NCBI GenBank assembly: GCA_913058185.1
Contig: CAJXQX010000006.1
Span: forward strand, 1-64,000
Length of the DNA: 64,000 nt
Direction: 5' to 3'
Source: an uncultured Verrucomicrobiota bacterium
Lineage (GTDB): Bacteria; Verrucomicrobiota; Verrucomicrobiia; Opitutales; Opitutaceae
Position 1 is the stretch's first letter; each line of letters starts with the position of its first letter. Shown one piece after another: positions 30,102-39,020 of this stretch. Position numbers and translations under genes: made by a program. Under the pieces are notes generated by a model. The model saw only the letters and a program-made list of their open reading frames with translations, made no database searches and was not told the origin of the DNA.

Positions 30102-30710
30102 TTATTTCTTCTCCTCTTCAGCTTCCTCACCTGGCTTCGGCTCTTCGGCCTCACCCATGAGAATGGAGATAACGGCTTGGCTAGCTGGATCGCGGTATTC
30201 CACGCCCTCAAGCTGAGGCAAACCACTGATTTTGACCGTCTCTTCGACGTTGATATTGGTCACATCGACTTCGATCGCACCAGGAAGATCCTTGGCGAGA
30301 CAACGAACTTTAACAGTGTGAGTGGCGATCTCAAGGATGCCGTTTTGCATTTTAACGCCAATCGCTTCGCCTTTTACGACGACAGGCACTTCAACCTCGA
30401 ACGTCTCATCAGCGCGAATTTCGCGGAAATCAGCGTGGAGGAAGATGTCCTTAATCGGATCGCGTTGAACCTCTTGGAGGAAGGAGAGCGACTTTTCGCG
30501 GCCTTCGCCTTCGAGCTCGATGATGGTCTTACGACCAGAGATCGAGATAAGCATTTTGGTGAATTCCCGAGCGTCGACGGTGAGCTTCACCGGATCGGTG
30601 TGCTTGCCATAGAGAATCGCAGGAATCTGATTAGCTCTGCGCAGGCGACGGGAGGCCGAACGGCCAGTTTCTTCGCGCTGCGTAACTTTGAGTGTAGGAG
30701 ATGTAGACAT
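30102..30710 (-). CDS. rplY: 50S ribosomal protein L25/general stress protein Ctc
   Basis: MSTSPTLKVTQREETGRSASRRLRRANQIPAILYGKH start at 30710. Confidence 0.92.
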   Translation of the reverse strand: MSTSPTLKVTQREETGRSASRRLRRANQIPAILYGKHTDPVKLTVDAREFTKMLISISGRKTIIELEGEGREKSLSFLQEVQRDPIKDIFLHADFREIRADETFEVEVPVVVKGEAIGVKMQNGILEIATHTVKVRCLAKDLPGAIEVDVTNINVEETVKISGLPQLEGVEYRDPASQAVISILMGEAEEPKPGEEAEEEKK

Positions 30711-30876
30711 AATTTCGTTCCCCCTGTCACCCCGGGATTGAGGGCAGGCGTAGTGGAAAAGAGAACCAGTGCATAGAATCGCCCTGCCAAAAGCAAACAA
30801 ATCTTTGGATCTTCACATTTCCTGCAATTGGAGCATTGACAACCCCCGCCTGCCCATTGTTTTTCAACCGCTTTAT

Positions 30877-30951
30877 TGCTCGGTAGCTCAGTGGCAGAGC
30901 AGGTGACTGTTAATCACTTGGTCGTTGGTTCGACCCCAACCCGAGCAGCCA
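30877..30951 (+). tRNA. tRNA-Asn(GTT)
   Basis: TGCTCGG/CCGAGCA acceptor; CTGTTAA anticodon loop; GTTGG-TTCGACC-CCAAC T-arm; encoded CCA. Confidence 0.95.
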
Positions 30952-30953
30952 CT
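30940..30953. repeat. Candidate att-like repeat, copy 1 (tRNA-Asn 3' end)
   Basis: cccgagcagccact identical to 34545..34558. Confidence 0.65.
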
Positions 30954-30956
30954 TTA

Positions 30957-30994
30957 CCCCCAACGACTTAACTTAAGTTGTTGGGGGTTTTTTG
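30957..30994 (+). terminator. Rho-independent terminator downstream of tRNA-Asn
   Basis: cccccaacgacttaacttaagttgttggggg followed by tttttt. Confidence 0.85.
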
Positions 30995-31328
30995 TGGGCA
31001 GGTGAATTTTGACTGTCCCGTTACTGCCCGCTCTTTGAAGTCTGAGTTGGAGGATTGAGACGTAGAATCGGTCTGAATCAGAATAGGACTGATTGATGGA
31101 TCTGGACCAATTGGTGGTAACCTGAATGGCGCAGGTGGAGTCAAGAGGGGCTCCTGTGTCACGCACCGTCCCCTTCAAATCCTCGCGATAACGTCAGAGT
31201 GATACCTTGGGCATGCCTGAGCCTAGAAAGTGCCTAGAATCTCGATGAGGGAATCGATGCGGGAATCGATGCGGGTACATGGGTGGAGCATCCACTACAT
31301 GATTGCCGTTTCCCCTCATGTGTAAGAA

Positions 31329-31702
31329 TCATGGCAAGGACTCTTGATGACGGTCTCCGATGAAAAAGAACGCCTCGATGCGGATCAAATCCGAGGAGAG
31401 GCCGCTGTAGATGACCGTCTTAACCTTTGAATGACTTTCTTGCAGCGCGGCTAGAATCTCAATCCCCCCGCGGTCGGGTAGCACCAAATCAAGGAGCAGG
31501 ATCTCGGCCTTGGTTTTCGCCAAACCAGACACCCCTCCTTCCGCGACGTCAGAGGTCCCAACCACCTCAAAATCAGCCGAGCTGTTAAATAGATCCGTGA
31601 GCAGCTCCAAAAAGCGGGGTGATCAATCGACGATAAATATGCGACGGGGAGCGCCATGCGCTCTGGTAGCACGGTTGGAGAGGATGCTTTGGTGATTTCC
31701 AT
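31329..31702 (-). pseudogene. Response-regulator receiver domain remnant
   Basis: RRIFIVD-[frame disruption]-LELLTDLFNSS...AEILLLDLVLPDRGGIEILAAL; coding alternates between two frames and no output domain follows. Confidence 0.75.
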
Positions 31703-31808
31703 GGTAAATTTAGCGGACGGGGGAAGGAGCGAAGATACTTGCAGTCCATTGCACTGGACCGGGGGTCAAGTCATCCGCCCCTCCCCCCTAAGTCTGGGAA
31801 AACTCGAG

Positions 31809-32882
31809 TCAACTCGGTGCGCAGTCTCGGATAAACCGAGGGCAGAGATCGGTTGCCCGCATGGATTGATGAAACACCGGGGTCGTCGAGCCTGAGATTG
31901 GAGGCACGATCCATGTCCAGTCCGCTGAAACGGAGCGATTGCTCTGCGCTTCGTGGTCACAAAATTTTCCAAATTCCTTCGCCGCCGTGTGATGGTCCAC
32001 GATCTTGACTCCAGCGGCTCGAAAAGAATGCAGCACCGCGAAGTTCAGCTCCACGATAGCCCGATCCCGCCAGAGGCTCTCCTCGTGAGTGGCATCCAAT
32101 CCCATGGCCTTCGCCACCGCTGGCAGTTGATTGTAACGGTGAGGATCCCCCAGATTACGGGCTCCGATCTCCGTGCCCATATACCAGCCATTAAATGGGG
32201 CTAAGGGGAAATGCTGAGTGGCCGTTTGGAACGCCACATCACATACGACGGGCACCGGATACCACTTGAGACCAAGCTCCGAAATTTCTGGAACTTTCGG
32301 ATGGGTGATATGGACCTCCGGAACGAGCTCGGGAGGAACCTGACGCCATCGGTTTCGACCGGTCTCATCAGTGAAGAGTAAGGGGAGGAGATCAAATGCC
32401 GAGCGGCGGCGCGGGGGAGACCAGCCCCAATCAAGCGCTCGCTGCGTGGTTGCTATATTTTGGGGATCCCCCAACACCTCCCCGGATGCCGCTCGGTAGC
32501 CGGCGTAGCCGCACAACTGTTGATTCCAAATTCGTAATGATCCGATTTCCGATGCGTCAGGGAAAACTGAGATGATCGGACGCACGCGACCGCCGTTGAA
32601 GGCATCCCGCAGGTGGACCCAGAGCTGGTCTATGATCTGCTCGGCGCGGTGGCAATGCCGCTGATCCCGAACCACCAAACTCGACCAATAAAGACGCCCG
32701 ATACACCGGGAGTGATTGCGCCAAGCCTCGCGGGCGTCGCGCTCCAGATCAGTGGGTCTGCTCGGACTCCCGCCCGAGTGTGATTCACCGCCGGAGGAAT
32801 CGGCGATGAATCCTTGGTTAAGGTTGCTCGCGGCAAGCCGAGGGCGAAGTGGGCGATCTGCAAACGGACAATGGCCTGACAT
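31809..32882 (-). CDS. nos: Nitric oxide synthase oxygenase domain protein (bacterial NOS)
   Basis: 357 aa; AWRNHSRCIGRLYWSSLVVRDQR (heme Cys region), RIWNQQLCGYAGYR, APFNGWYMGTEIGARNLGDPHRYN, DHHTAAKEF, ADWTWIVPPISGSTTPVFHQSM closely match NOS oxygenase motifs. Confidence 0.93.
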   Translation of the reverse strand: MSGHCPFADRPLRPRLAASNLNQGFIADSSGGESHSGGSPSRPTDLERDAREAWRNHSRCIGRLYWSSLVVRDQRHCHRAEQIIDQLWVHLRDAFNGGRVRPIISVFPDASEIGSLRIWNQQLCGYAGYRAASGEVLGDPQNIATTQRALDWGWSPPRRRSAFDLLPLLFTDETGRNRWRQVPPELVPEVHITHPKVPEISELGLKWYPVPVVCDVAFQTATQHFPLAPFNGWYMGTEIGARNLGDPHRYNQLPAVAKAMGLDATHEESLWRDRAIVELNFAVLHSFRAAGVKIVDHHTAAKEFGKFCDHEAQSNRSVSADWTWIVPPISGSTTPVFHQSMRATDLCPRFIRDCAPS

Positions 32883-32894
32883 AATAAACCTAGT

Positions 32895-33587
32895 TTAAGG
32901 CCCAAACACTCTCCATCTTAGTCGCCCGAAATCGGCAACGGACTGCCCAAAACGCACCGTTCCCGGCGCCCTCGACGGGGCGCAAGAACGCCATCGAGTG
33001 TTTAAGAATCGAGCGGATCCTTGCTGCACGACCTGTGCCGGCTGGGCTTCGCCCGCTTGTGCCCTCAACCCGATTTCATCGCCCCAACCGACCAAATCCC
33101 CGGAAGGGATTGATGCTTGGTTTCTGGGGGCGGGCCGCTTTTCTTGTCGAGAGGTCGCCTGAAGTATCGCAGAACTCGACACATCGGAATAGCCGTTTTC
33201 TCTGAGTTTAGTTTCCATGAGTTCCAATACTTGGGTTACCATCGCGCTCGGCTCTGCATCGAGTGCTACCAGCCCGCCCGTTTTGCGATCTAGAATTTGG
33301 TGACACGTTGGCTTGTGAGCCGCTAATTCAAAGAACCGGGCGTTTTCATGAACCAACATGACGTGAACCAATTTAGCCTGCGTCAGGCGAGTGAGGATTC
33401 GATGAACGGTGCTCAAATCGTAGCCGAGGGGTTTTAGTGCTTCGAATATCCCCCGGGGGCTCATTGGACTCTTGGCAGCGTGAAGCAGACGCAGGAGCGA
33501 GCGCACCGCTTTGGTCGATCTTAAGCCACGCTCAGAAAGGACATGAGCGATCCATTCATCGAGGGCGTGCGATTTAGCGGGTATCAT
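32895..33587 (-). CDS. Fur-family-like transcriptional regulator with long C-terminal extension
   Basis: RSTKAVRSLLRLLHAAKSPMSPRGIFEALKPLGYDLSTVHRILTRLTQAKLVH matches the Fur winged-helix pattern; HKPTCHQI follows; last ~90 aa unassigned. Confidence 0.72.
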   Translation of the reverse strand: MIPAKSHALDEWIAHVLSERGLRSTKAVRSLLRLLHAAKSPMSPRGIFEALKPLGYDLSTVHRILTRLTQAKLVHVMLVHENARFFELAAHKPTCHQILDRKTGGLVALDAEPSAMVTQVLELMETKLRENGYSDVSSSAILQATSRQEKRPAPRNQASIPSGDLVGWGDEIGLRAQAGEAQPAQVVQQGSARFLNTRWRSCAPSRAPGTVRFGQSVADFGRLRWRVFGP

Positions 33588-33911
33588 TTTGAGTAGATTG
33601 ATGGGTTTTTCACAGTTTGGTGGCTAAGGGATCTGCTCCGGGAACAAGACCGCGCGGGAATACCAACGTAACTTGGTTGAGGAGCATCCCCAGTGAGAGT
33701 TTAAGCCTTGGAGAGCCGCTGAGCTCCCCGGCCGCTCGTTAACTCGGGCCCGCCCCCACCCTTGACTAGCAAAGCCTTTTCCCGAAAGCCGTCAAGGATC
33801 AGCTCGAACTAATCTCGGACGAGCAATTGGCCAATGCGCCCGACTCCGAACCAATGCGAACCGATGTAAGCTTCGAGGGTAGAGCCGGGGTAAAAATCGA
33901 CCGCGCTCACC

Positions 33912-34163
33912 ATGCAGCGGGAATTCGTCTCGATGATCTCCCATGAATTCCGCAGCCCTATGGCCGCGATCCAAGGGACCTCGCATTTGATCGAAATGAG
34001 TCTGAATGGAAACCTGCCCGGAAAGCTCGATCGGTATTTGGAAATCCAGAAAGAATCGCTCAAGACGTTGGGGGAATTGGTCGATCAAGTGCTCCTATTG
34101 AACCAACTGTTCACCGACAATGTCCGATCAACGGCTGACTCAACCGAAAAACTTTTGCAGTGA
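33912..34163 (+). pseudogene. Histidine kinase HisKA-domain fragment
   Basis: REFVSMISHEFRSPMAAIQGTSHLIE H-box; no sensor or ATPase domain on either side. Confidence 0.7.
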
Positions 34164-34544
34164 TCGTCGTAAAGTCGCCCAGTTTCTACGCGATCACCGA
34201 ACCAATTCTTCCAACCGCAGTGCAGAATCTACCTGCTGCAATGATGCAATCAGTCGGGCTTCATCGATTGCGGCGACGGCTCGAGGTGATGGGGAAACCA
34301 TGGCAGAATAGATACGCTGTGAGTAGCGAGAAAACCCACCTACGAAACGGAGCAGGTCATGCTAAAATCGATAGTAAATCCGATTTGGAACGAATGGAAC
34401 GAATTGACCGTGCCATCCTGACGCATGCCCAATTCCAATTCGTTCCAACTTTCCGAATTTGTTAATCAGTTGGAACGATTCACGGGGCATTTCCCCCTCT
34501 GTCGCGGTCTGTTTTCCCGTGACCGAGTTCGTCATTCCATCCAG

Positions 34545-34558
34545 CCCGAGCAGCCACT
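34545..34558. repeat. Candidate att-like repeat, copy 2
   Basis: cccgagcagccact, duplicate of tRNA-Asn 3' end. Confidence 0.65.
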
Positions 34559-34739
34559 CTAGAAAAGGCCGTTTCCCCTAAGGGAGGGGGGCTTTTTCGT
34601 GCCCTAATTTCAATATCTGGAGTCAGATCATCGAAGGACTGCAGATCGGTGATAAACATAGACTTAAACGCGTATCCAAATTTTTAGTAATGCTTTAGGT
34701 CACATACCGTTTCTCTGAAATACTTGTGATCGACCTAGC

Positions 34740-35420
34740 TCAATCCCGTATCGGGATCATCGTGATCGAGGTGCGACCTTTGGCCAGATGGCCTTCGGGC
34801 AAATAGCCTCCGAAGGCTAACGTAGGCATGATCAACGCTCGTTTACCCAATAAGGTGCCGGGCTGCAGCACCGCATTACAGCCAATTTCAGCTTGGTCGC
34901 CGACCGCTGCCCCAAATTTTCTCAGGCCCGTCTCGGCGATGCTCTCCGGCAACCGAATCGTGATGGGTTTTTGATCGAGGCGTAGATTTGATAGCACCAC
35001 GCCGGCGGCCAAATGCGCCCCGTTACCGAGAATCGAATCTCCCACATAGCTAAAATGGGGCACCTGCACGTTGTCCATGAGGAGGCAGTTCTTGAATTCA
35101 CAACTGTTCCCCAAGACGCCCCCTGCCCCCACGATCACATTACCGCGCACAAATGCACCCGGACGGATCTCGGTATTGGGGCCAATCCAACACGGACCAA
35201 TCAACGTCGCTTGCGCCGGCAACTTAACCGTCGGGTCGAGCCACACTTCATCTTCGATCGCTACTCCCGGTGGTATCTCGCGTTCACTCGTGTTTCCTTC
35301 CAGCCCAGCGAGCGCCTGCTTGATTTTCGGTAGCCACTCCCAGACAGGTGCGGACGGATCAAACTGCACCGCAAAGCGCTGCAGAGAATCAGGCAGCGCG
35401 AAAAATTGATCAGCTTGCAT
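34740..35420 (-). CDS. Left-handed beta-helix (hexapeptide) nucleotidyltransferase/acyltransferase-like protein
   Basis: 226 aa; IGPCWIGPNTEIRPGAFVRGNVIVGAGGVLGNSCEFKNCLLMDN hexapeptide repeats. Confidence 0.75.
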   Translation of the reverse strand: MQADQFFALPDSLQRFAVQFDPSAPVWEWLPKIKQALAGLEGNTSEREIPPGVAIEDEVWLDPTVKLPAQATLIGPCWIGPNTEIRPGAFVRGNVIVGAGGVLGNSCEFKNCLLMDNVQVPHFSYVGDSILGNGAHLAAGVVLSNLRLDQKPITIRLPESIAETGLRKFGAAVGDQAEIGCNAVLQPGTLLGKRALIMPTLAFGGYLPEGHLAKGRTSITMIPIRD

Positions 35421-35539
35421 GACGACAATCCTTAGGGACTTTGGCCCCTGCCAATCAACGTATTACTCCGTCGGGATGCTGAACGCTTGGCAGCGCGAAA
35501 AAACCCTAACAACGTACGGTCGCCTCTCTGGCGTCGAAC

Positions 35540-38020
35540 ATGCCCTCCCTTTCCGAACGACTTGGTCACATTGTGCCTGCGCCCCGTATCTTGACCGGCG
35601 CGGCTGATCGCGCAGCTTATGATTCGGATGCGCAAACGGCGTTTCGTTGTCGCGCCGCAGCGGTCATCATCCCTCAAACGACCGACGAACTGGTCGCCGT
35701 CGTGCGTTGGTGCCATGCCGAGGCGGTCTCTTTCGTGGTGCGGGGCAGCGGCACAGGACTGAGCGCAGGAGCCACCCCGATCGCAGATGGCGTGGTGATT
35801 GTGACGACCTCACTCAACCGCATCCACCGGATCGATCCCGTGCAACGGATTGCCGTGGTCGAGACCGGGGTCGTAAACGCCGATGTTTCCCAAGCGGCGG
35901 CCGAGCACGGCTTATTTTTCGCCCCCGACCCTTCGAGCCAACCCATCTGCACCATCGGGGGGAATATCGGCTTCAACGCCGGTGGGGCCCATTGCCTAAA
36001 ATACGGCATGACCTCCAATCACGTCCTCGGTCTCCGCGCGGTTCTAGCCACCGGAGAAGTCGTGAACTGGGGCAGCGAAAGCCGGGACACCATCGGCCCG
36101 GATTGGACGGGACTATTCGTCGGCAACGAAGGCCTTTTCGGCGTCGCCCTCGAAGCGACCCTGAATCTCATCCCCATTCCCGACGGCTGCCACACCGTGC
36201 TCGCGGGATTTGATTCTGCCGAAGCCGCTGGCGACGCCGTTTCAGCGATCATTGGATCCGGGCTCGTGCCGGTGGCGATCGAGCTGATGGACGATCTCAC
36301 CATCGAAGCCGTTCGTCCCGTCGTTCCCATCGACTACCCCGCCGGATGCCACGCGTTGTTGCTGGTGGAACTCGATGGACCCAGCGCCATCGTCGAAGCC
36401 GAACGCGTCCAGCTCGAGACCCTCCTGCGAGACAACAAATCGACTGGACTAGTTATCGCTCAAAACGCTCAAGAACGGGCCAACATCTGGCGCGTCCGTA
36501 AAAGCGCGTATGGGGCCTATGGTCGTTTCGCGCCCAATAATTTCGTGCAAGACAGCGTGGTTCCGCGACGTCACCTAGCCACGGCTCTTCGCCGCGTTAA
36601 TCAGATCGCAGACGAAGCTGGGTTGCGCTGCCCGACGGTCTGCCACGCGGGCGACGGAAACCTCCATCCCAACCTCCTCTACGACGGTGAACAACCCGGC
36701 GAGCTCGAACGCGCCGAGAAAGCGGCGTGGGAGATCCTGCGCATGTGTGTAGAATTGGGAGGATCAATCACCGGCGAACATGGCGTAGGACTCGAAAAAC
36801 GAGACTTTTTGCCTCTCATGTTTGGTTCGGCCGAGATGGATTTGTTTAAGCGGGTCCAAATCTGCTTCGACCCATCCGGCATCGCCAATCCCGGCAAGAT
36901 GTTCCCCGACGGCGAGCAACCCCAAACCGATTCCTCATCCAAGCTAGATCCCCGGATTCGGAAACTTGCGGTGGCCATCAAACAAGCCCCCCGGGGCCGA
37001 GCGATCGGCGGGCACACCAAATCTCCAGATCAGGAATCCGCATTGGTTGAGCATTCGATCCGCGAGCTCCGAGGAGTCATCGCCTATGAGCCGTCCGAAT
37101 TCGTGATCACCGCTTTGGCTGGCACTCCTCTCACCGAGATCATCAAAACCTTAGACCCAGCTGGCCAACAGCTCCTCTTTGATCCGATGCTGGCCGAAGC
37201 AGGTGCCACGTTAGGCGGGACGATCGCGAGTGGCCTCAACGGTCCCGGAGCCTTTGGCCAGGGGCGCATCCGCGACGCCGTGCTAGGAGTGATATTTATC
37301 AATGGTGACGGGGACGTGTTTCAAGTCGGAAGCAAAGTCGTCAAAAACGTTGCCGGATTCGATCTGCCTAAACTTTTCGTGGGCAGTCTCGGAACGCTTG
37401 GGGTCTTGGCCGAAGTCACGCTAAAAGTCGGTCCTCAAGCACCCCTAAGCGAGACGCTGCAGCTGACAGCGGCTGATTCGACGAACTTCCACCAGCTGCT
37501 GCGCTCCCTCTCCACCTTGACCACCCGTCCGATCGCCATCGACGGCAGTTTCAACGATTTGAAGATCTGGATTCGATTTGGGGCCCCCGCCGCCGCGCTG
37601 CCTTCACTCACCCAAGAGCTCATCGATCAAGGTGCGAAGCCGCTATCCCACGACGAAGCGGGATCACTGTGGGCGTCGGTCAAGGCGATCGATTGGGCAC
37701 CTAAAACGAGCACATTGATCAAGATCCCCACCGACCAACGGCGGATTGAAGACTTAATTGCTCAAATCCAGGACCGCTCACCCCAGGCCATAATCCACGT
37801 GAGCTTGGGTGGCGACGTGGTATTCGCCGCCGTCGACCCTAGTGTTGAACTCGCGCTGCGAGAAGAACTGGCGATAAAAGGTCACGCCTCGTTGGGCCTG
37901 CGTAATACCACGCGGCAAATTTATTATTCCGCCCCACCCTCACAGCTCGCCCATCAGATAAAAACGCTCCTGGATCCCGACGCGTGTTTTCCCGACCTAT
38001 TTGGCGCCGTCGGCACCTGA
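35540..38020 (+). CDS. Fused glycolate oxidase subunits GlcD-GlcE-like FAD-binding protein
   Basis: 826 aa; N-terminal GlcD-type (FVVRGSGTGLSAGA, CHAGDGNLHPNLLYD, GGSITGEHGVGLEKRDFL) followed by a second FAD-binding domain (GATLGGTIASGLNGPGAFGQGRIRDAVLG). Confidence 0.87.
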   Translation: MPSLSERLGHIVPAPRILTGAADRAAYDSDAQTAFRCRAAAVIIPQTTDELVAVVRWCHAEAVSFVVRGSGTGLSAGATPIADGVVIVTTSLNRIHRIDPVQRIAVVETGVVNADVSQAAAEHGLFFAPDPSSQPICTIGGNIGFNAGGAHCLKYGMTSNHVLGLRAVLATGEVVNWGSESRDTIGPDWTGLFVGNEGLFGVALEATLNLIPIPDGCHTVLAGFDSAEAAGDAVSAIIGSGLVPVAIELMDDLTIEAVRPVVPIDYPAGCHALLLVELDGPSAIVEAERVQLETLLRDNKSTGLVIAQNAQERANIWRVRKSAYGAYGRFAPNNFVQDSVVPRRHLATALRRVNQIADEAGLRCPTVCHAGDGNLHPNLLYDGEQPGELERAEKAAWEILRMCVELGGSITGEHGVGLEKRDFLPLMFGSAEMDLFKRVQICFDPSGIANPGKMFPDGEQPQTDSSSKLDPRIRKLAVAIKQAPRGRAIGGHTKSPDQESALVEHSIRELRGVIAYEPSEFVITALAGTPLTEIIKTLDPAGQQLLFDPMLAEAGATLGGTIASGLNGPGAFGQGRIRDAVLGVIFINGDGDVFQVGSKVVKNVAGFDLPKLFVGSLGTLGVLAEVTLKVGPQAPLSETLQLTAADSTNFHQLLRSLSTLTTRPIAIDGSFNDLKIWIRFGAPAAALPSLTQELIDQGAKPLSHDEAGSLWASVKAIDWAPKTSTLIKIPTDQRRIEDLIAQIQDRSPQAIIHVSLGGDVVFAAVDPSVELALREELAIKGHASLGLRNTTRQIYYSAPPSQLAHQIKTLLDPDACFPDLFGAVGT

Positions 38021-38026
38021 ACCCAA

Positions 38027-38054
38027 AAACGACCGGTCACTGAGACCGGTCGTT
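38027..38054. terminator. Bidirectional terminator-like hairpin between glcDE and tRNA-Gly
   Basis: aaacgaccggtc-actga-gaccggtcgttt. Confidence 0.75.
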
Positions 38055-38062
38055 TAAGAAAT

Positions 38063-38138
<76 letters not shown>

Positions 38139-38199
38139 GGAAGAAATGCAGACAACAAGCATCGAAATTGCGGTCGTCAACAGGTTTTTTAAGGTCGAT

Positions 38200-39001
38200 T
38201 CACGGGGATTGATCCACGACCTCGAGATCAAACACCAATTGGTTCCTCAACGTCCTCGGTAACGGCATCACTTTTGCCTCCCGTAAAGCCGCACTCACCT
38301 CGTCGCTATACCAATACTTCAACCACGACAGCAGCTCCGGTGCTCGGGCCCGCTCAAAGACCAAAGAAAGCTTCATCGCCAATCGCCATATTCTGAGGCG
38401 TCGGCCCGAACGCCACTTCCGTCGGCGATGGAGCGACTAATAACGCCTTAAATTGAGTATCGTTCTCATCCCACAAGGGGACGACCGCGATCCCCGCGTC
38501 ATACTTCATCATCGCATTCCGGGCGTCCAACAGGCGGCGCCCCAAACACCAACTCTGCCACGCCGCCACGCCCAACAGCAGTCCATTTAGCACCAGTAAC
38601 AAATAATCGCCCCCAAACCCATTCGGCGGATCAGGCACCTCGGCAAACAGTCGATGGCGTAATTCTGCCGGCAGAACAGCCAGCGCTCCCGCAATCACCA
38701 GTGGATATCCGGGAGGGTGATACAACTCGGGGAATCGCGCTTCCGCATCAAAAAGTCTCCCTTACTTTTCCATCACCGCATGGACCTGCGGATAATTAAC
38801 CGACGTCGTGAATCACTCACCACTAGCGATGGAGCGTCCCAAATCGGCTTGGCGCAAAGTCTCCTCGGTGCGAGGCCCATGAAACTGCTTGAACGCGACA
38901 GTCGCGCTGAGCGCCAGCAAGCCTAGCACCAACGCACTGATCTTCAGCACGCGAGCTCCGCCGCCCTGCTCGAGCCAATGAATTGCTTGCTGCAGGTTCA
39001 T
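38200..39001 (-). pseudogene. Decayed membrane-protein gene, possibly fused to a PstS-like substrate-binding remnant
   Basis: Adjacent ORFs 38813..39001, 38354..38725 and 38200..38382 in different frames; membrane segment MYHPPGYPLVIAGALAV, then KYDAGIAVVPLW...PTPQNMAIGD and LKYWYSDEVSAALREAKVMPLPRTLRNQL. Confidence 0.5.
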
Positions 39002-39020
39002 ACGTCGTGCAGTCCGAACA

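Noticed and set aside
31600-31640. TGA recoding (selenocysteine) in the response-regulator remnant
   Set aside because: The frame also shifts on both sides of the TGA and the expected residue is Asp, so decay is the simpler explanation.
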